DNA from: Rhodothermales bacterium
GTDB lineage: Bacteria; Bacteroidota; Rhodothermia; Rhodothermales; UBA10348
DNA length: 10,032 nt
Reading direction: 5' to 3'
Assembly: GCA_030833605.1 (NCBI GenBank)
Contig: JAURGV010000073.1
Span: forward strand, 1 to 10,032
Below, piece after piece: positions 7,832 to 10,032 of the stretch. The translations under genes were made by a program, and so were the position numbers. Within the stretch, counting starts at the first letter, position 1, and each line of letters begins with the position of its first letter. The notes under the pieces were generated by a model, which worked only from the letters and a program-made list of their open reading frames with translations, was not told the origin of the DNA and did not search any database.

Positions 7832-8920
7832 ATGACCGAAACCAAAATTAGATTCTCGTCAAAAGACGGCGCCGACTTTGTAAAAGAAGTGAAAGCCGAA
7901 GTAAACCAGTACTTCGTGGACAGCGGTCAGTCGAGAAACGCCAACATGGCCATGCGGCTGAAAACCGTAGGCATCTTGCTACTGTTCTTAGGCCCGTACG
8001 CCCTTATTCTGTTTGGCTCCTTCACCCTAATGCAAATGTGGTTGTTGACCTTTGTAATGGGAATAGGGGTGGCAGGAGTTGGTTTCAGTGTATCGCACGA
8101 TGCATTACACGGCGCCTATTCCAAACATGCGTGGATAAATGCTCTGTTTGGGACGTTTTTTGACCTAATTGGCGCAAACAGTTACATGTGGAAAATCACC
8201 CACAACGTGATTCACCACACGTATACCAACATTACGGGAGTTGATGAAGACCTAACGGTATCGCCGTTGGTTCGCTTATCGCCAGAGGCACCTCGCTATC
8301 CGTTCCACCGTTTTCAGCACTTTTTTGCTTTCCCAGCCTACAGCTTAGCTACGATTAACTGGTTGTTCGCCAAGGACTTCCAGCAGTTTTTGAAAAAAGA
8401 TATTGGCCCCTATAAAGACAAAAAGCATCCACCGATTGAGATCTTTAAGCTTTTCGTGACCAAATTCGTAGCCGTGATGTACCAAATCGTGATTCCGCTT
8501 TGGGTACTCGACGTCACGTTCACGCAGTTTCTGATTGGCTTTCTGACCATGCACATGACAGCCGGTCTTATTTTGGGTGTCATCTTCCAATTGGCACATG
8601 TGGTTGAAGGACCTGAGTTCCTTCATCCGGACGAAAATGGCGACATGGAAAGCGCTTGGCTCATCCACGAAATGCGGACCACTGCCAATTTCGCCCGCAA
8701 TAACCACTTATTAACGTGGTATGTCGGTGGCTTAAACTACCAGATAGAACACCACTTATTCCCTCAAACGTGCTCCATTCACTATCCAGAGATCAGTAAA
8801 ATCGTTCGGAAAGTGGCGGAAAAACACGACGTTCCATACAACTACCACCCCACGCTGTTGAAGTCCATTAAGTCGCACATCAACATGTTGAAGATGTTGG
8901 GACAACCTGTTTCGGCATGA
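7832..8920 (+). CDS. membrane fatty acid (acyl-CoA/acyl-lipid) desaturase
   Basis: A 362-aa integral membrane di-iron desaturase that would use O2 and electrons to place a double bond in an acyl chain. The three histidine boxes are intact: HDALH (89-93), HNVIHH (124-129) and QIEHH (304-308). QLAH (253-256) is a further likely ligand site. Hydrophobic segments lie at about 45-66, 69-87, 209-227 and 231-255. The QxxHH third box is the type found in front-end and linoleoyl-CoA desaturases, but the cytochrome b5 domain of eukaryotic front-end enzymes is missing, as is usual for bacterial members, so a separate electron donor is needed. Regiospecificity cannot be read from the sequence. The ATG is the first start after an in-frame TGA, with no Shine-Dalgarno. 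Its stop overlaps the next gene (ATGA), implying coupled translation. Confidence 0.95.
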   Translation: MTETKIRFSSKDGADFVKEVKAEVNQYFVDSGQSRNANMAMRLKTVGILLLFLGPYALILFGSFTLMQMWLLTFVMGIGVAGVGFSVSHDALHGAYSKHAWINALFGTFFDLIGANSYMWKITHNVIHHTYTNITGVDEDLTVSPLVRLSPEAPRYPFHRFQHFFAFPAYSLATINWLFAKDFQQFLKKDIGPYKDKKHPPIEIFKLFVTKFVAVMYQIVIPLWVLDVTFTQFLIGFLTMHMTAGLILGVIFQLAHVVEGPEFLHPDENGDMESAWLIHEMRTTANFARNNHLLTWYVGGLNYQIEHHLFPQTCSIHYPEISKIVRKVAEKHDVPYNYHPTLLKSIKSHINMLKMLGQPVSA

Positions 8921-9279
8921 ACCGAATAAAATTTACCCTCCCCTCCGTTGGGCTACTTGAGCTAACCGAAGTAGAGGGTGTGGTTTGGGTCGAGGATGGC
9001 TTTTTGGTCCTTGAGATAAAGCAGTCGTTGGCTGGTTTGGTGAACACCGACAGTGAGGTCGTAAAAATTGAGCCCAATGCATTGAAGGAGATCTACCTTC
9101 AGCGTCGCTTGTTTAAAGATCGCTTGGTATTGGTCCCTAAAAAAACCGACTTGCTAAACGCGATACCGGGCAAACATATAAGTGACGTTCAGCTCCGCAT
9201 TTGGAGAACTAAACGATTCCAAATTGAACGCCTTATCGAGGAATTCCACGAAGTTCAGTGGGACCTATTGGCTGAATAA
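8917..9279 (+). CDS. uncharacterised 120-aa protein coupled to the desaturase (PH-like fold?)
   Basis: I do not recognise a named family. The protein is soluble, with no signal peptide or transmembrane segment. It alternates short beta-like stretches (RIKFTLPSVGLLELTEV, VVWVEDGFLVLEIKQ, EVVKIEPNALKEIYLQR, DRLVLVPKK, SDVQLRIWR) and ends in an amphipathic helix (FQIERLIEEFHEVQWDLL, about 101-118). Several strands followed by a C-terminal helix resemble a small pleckstrin-homology-like barrel. That is a guess from the pattern, not a motif match. The ATG at 8917 overlaps the desaturase TGA by 4 bp, and the overlap lies in the loop of a small hairpin (TTCGG 8911-8915, CCGAA 8922-8926). The tight link suggests work on the desaturase or its membrane substrate, but the partnership is inferred only from position. 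Confidence 0.8.
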   Translation: MNRIKFTLPSVGLLELTEVEGVVWVEDGFLVLEIKQSLAGLVNTDSEVVKIEPNALKEIYLQRRLFKDRLVLVPKKTDLLNAIPGKHISDVQLRIWRTKRFQIERLIEEFHEVQWDLLAE

Positions 9280-9300
9280 GGCTGCCCACATCCACCCCTG

Positions 9301-9879
9301 TTAACAGATGGACGGTTTTTCAGAAGGTCCCCCGTAGCGTAAAACGGAATAGGAGGCCGATCCATCGGCATGCAACGTAACGATATAGAGCCGATCAAAT
9401 TCTGTTTCTTCCAAATCGCTTAACTCCTTGCCCACCAACAGATTAACCAACCTTGGGGTCGTGTTGCTATGACCAGCGACCAATATGGCCGACGCATCTG
9501 CCGTCCTTATTTGTTCTGCGAGACTTTCTAAAAAGCCAGTCGCCACTTCAACTTGATTTATTTCCAATTCTTGAGACTGGGAAATCGGAGTAGCTGTTTG
9601 AAGCGTACGATTGAAAGGGGTCGAAAAGATTTTTCCCAAATTGACGTCGACCAAAACGCGGGCGAGTTCGCGAGCCCGCTCCTGTCCGTAGGAAGAAAGA
9701 TTAGGATTAGACCCTTGATCCAAACACATTTCGGCATGACGAACCAGAAATACAATTTTGTCCGAGGTTAACTCAACCGGGATTTGTGCTAGATTGGATG
9801 ACGGCGCACCCATGGATGTCCAGCTCGCGGTTATCATTACGATCAGAGCGAGTACCAGTGAAGGTCGAATTGCTTTCAT
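9301..9879 (-). CDS. exported histidine phosphatase family protein (phosphoglycerate-mutase-like)
   Basis: A 192-aa member of the histidine phosphatase superfamily, which removes phosphate through a phospho-histidine intermediate. Catalytic elements visible are VRHAE (Arg47, nucleophile His48), the second Arg in STPFNRTLQTA (Arg91) and VAGHSNT (His137). The RHAE version and small size resemble the SixA-like and short bacterial branch. Residues 1-25 are a signal peptide or membrane anchor (LVLALIVMITASW core, then SMGA). The enzyme would therefore work outside the cytoplasm, which argues against SixA-type HPt dephosphorylation. The substrate is unknown. The ATG overlaps the TGA of the upstream gene by 4 bp (ATGA), so the pair is co-translated. 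It converges on the 120-aa gene with a 21-bp gap. Confidence 0.92.
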   Translation of the reverse strand: MKAIRPSLVLALIVMITASWTSMGAPSSNLAQIPVELTSDKIVFLVRHAEMCLDQGSNPNLSSYGQERARELARVLVDVNLGKIFSTPFNRTLQTATPISQSQELEINQVEVATGFLESLAEQIRTADASAILVAGHSNTTPRLVNLLVGKELSDLEETEFDRLYIVTLHADGSASYSVLRYGGPSEKPSIC

Positions 9880-10032
9880 GCGTCGAATTGGGTTCTTTTA
9901 TTAGAAACCGTATGATACACATGAAATTCTGTTTTGAATAGGTCTTCTCTTGATGCTAATACGTCTTTTTGTTTTTGAATAATCTCATTAGCTCTATCTA
10001 AAATAATATTGGATACCTCATAAGTTTGATTT
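9876..10032 (-). CDS. C-terminal part of an unknown gene, AT-rich (partial, runs off the right edge)
   Basis: A minus-strand frame enters from the right edge and stays open for 51 codons to TGA at 9878-9876, which overlaps the phosphatase start by 4 bp. The visible end reads NQTYEVSNIILDRANEIIQK, then a charged helix-like stretch, and finishes HTVSNKRTQFDA. I do not recognise the family. G+C over 9901-10032 is 37 of 132 bases (28%), against 33 of 60 for 9661-9720 in the phosphatase. No plus-strand frame here is comparably open. Coding is supported by the open frame in AT-rich DNA and by the ATGA overlap. Confidence 0.6.
   Translation of the reverse strand, partial: NQTYEVSNIILDRANEIIQKQKDVLASREDLFKTEFHVYHTVSNKRTQFDA

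Noticed and set aside
8605..8625. 7-bp inverted repeat TGAAGGA/TCCTTCA in the desaturase gene
   Set aside because: Short arms in a coding region with no other signal; similar ones occur by chance.
9298..9307. Palindrome CTGTTAACAG across the phosphatase stop codon
   Set aside because: It has no loop and no T-run, so it does not form a terminator; a 10-bp palindrome is not rare enough to mean much alone.

Overview
The window looks like a chromosomal segment of a Bacteroidota or Rhodothermota-type bacterium (Rhodothermia/Balneolia-like, possibly marine). This is inferred from several things. Most start codons lack a Shine-Dalgarno sequence. A large soluble hybrid histidine kinase ends in an HPt domain and is paired with a LytTR regulator. 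There is a stand-alone QIEHH-type acyl-lipid/acyl-CoA desaturase, a lipoprotein YtcJ-like amidohydrolase and small exported NTF2-like proteins. GC is moderate, except for a markedly AT-rich right end. The exact lineage cannot be fixed from this sequence. No rRNA, tRNA, CRISPR array, IS element or phage gene was seen.

Layout. Plus strand, left: a possible C-terminal gene tail (2-82) overlaps a GNAT acetyltransferase (82-627), followed by a TPR lipoprotein (707-1612). Minus strand, centre: a YtcJ-type amidohydrolase lipoprotein (7139-5367), a 200-bp gap, a hybrid sensor kinase (5166-2362) and a LytTR response regulator (2351-1644). Kinase and regulator are 10 bp apart and together hold every domain of a His-Asp-His-Asp phosphorelay. 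Plus strand, right: a secreted NTF2/SnoaL-like protein (7254-7727) is divergent from the amidohydrolase. It is followed by a fatty acid desaturase (7832-8920) that overlaps a 120-aa protein of unknown function by 4 bp (8917-9279). Minus strand, far right: an exported histidine phosphatase (9879-9301) overlaps by 4 bp the end of an AT-rich gene that runs off the window (10032-9876).

How the genes may work together. The kinase/regulator pair is a self-contained cytoplasmic signalling unit with a DNA-binding output. The desaturase and its coupled partner probably serve membrane-lipid unsaturation. The amidohydrolase, NTF2-like protein, TPR protein and phosphatase all carry export signals and act outside the cytoplasm, but nothing shows that they share a pathway.

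Most unusual signal: a perfect 19-bp inverted repeat with a 36-bp spacer inside the amidohydrolase gene (6452-6525). The spacer is 12 codons long, and both orientations stay in frame without a stop. No wholly new multi-gene system was recognised; the other findings are mostly operon couplings, an uncharacterised partner protein and a compositional shift at the right edge.
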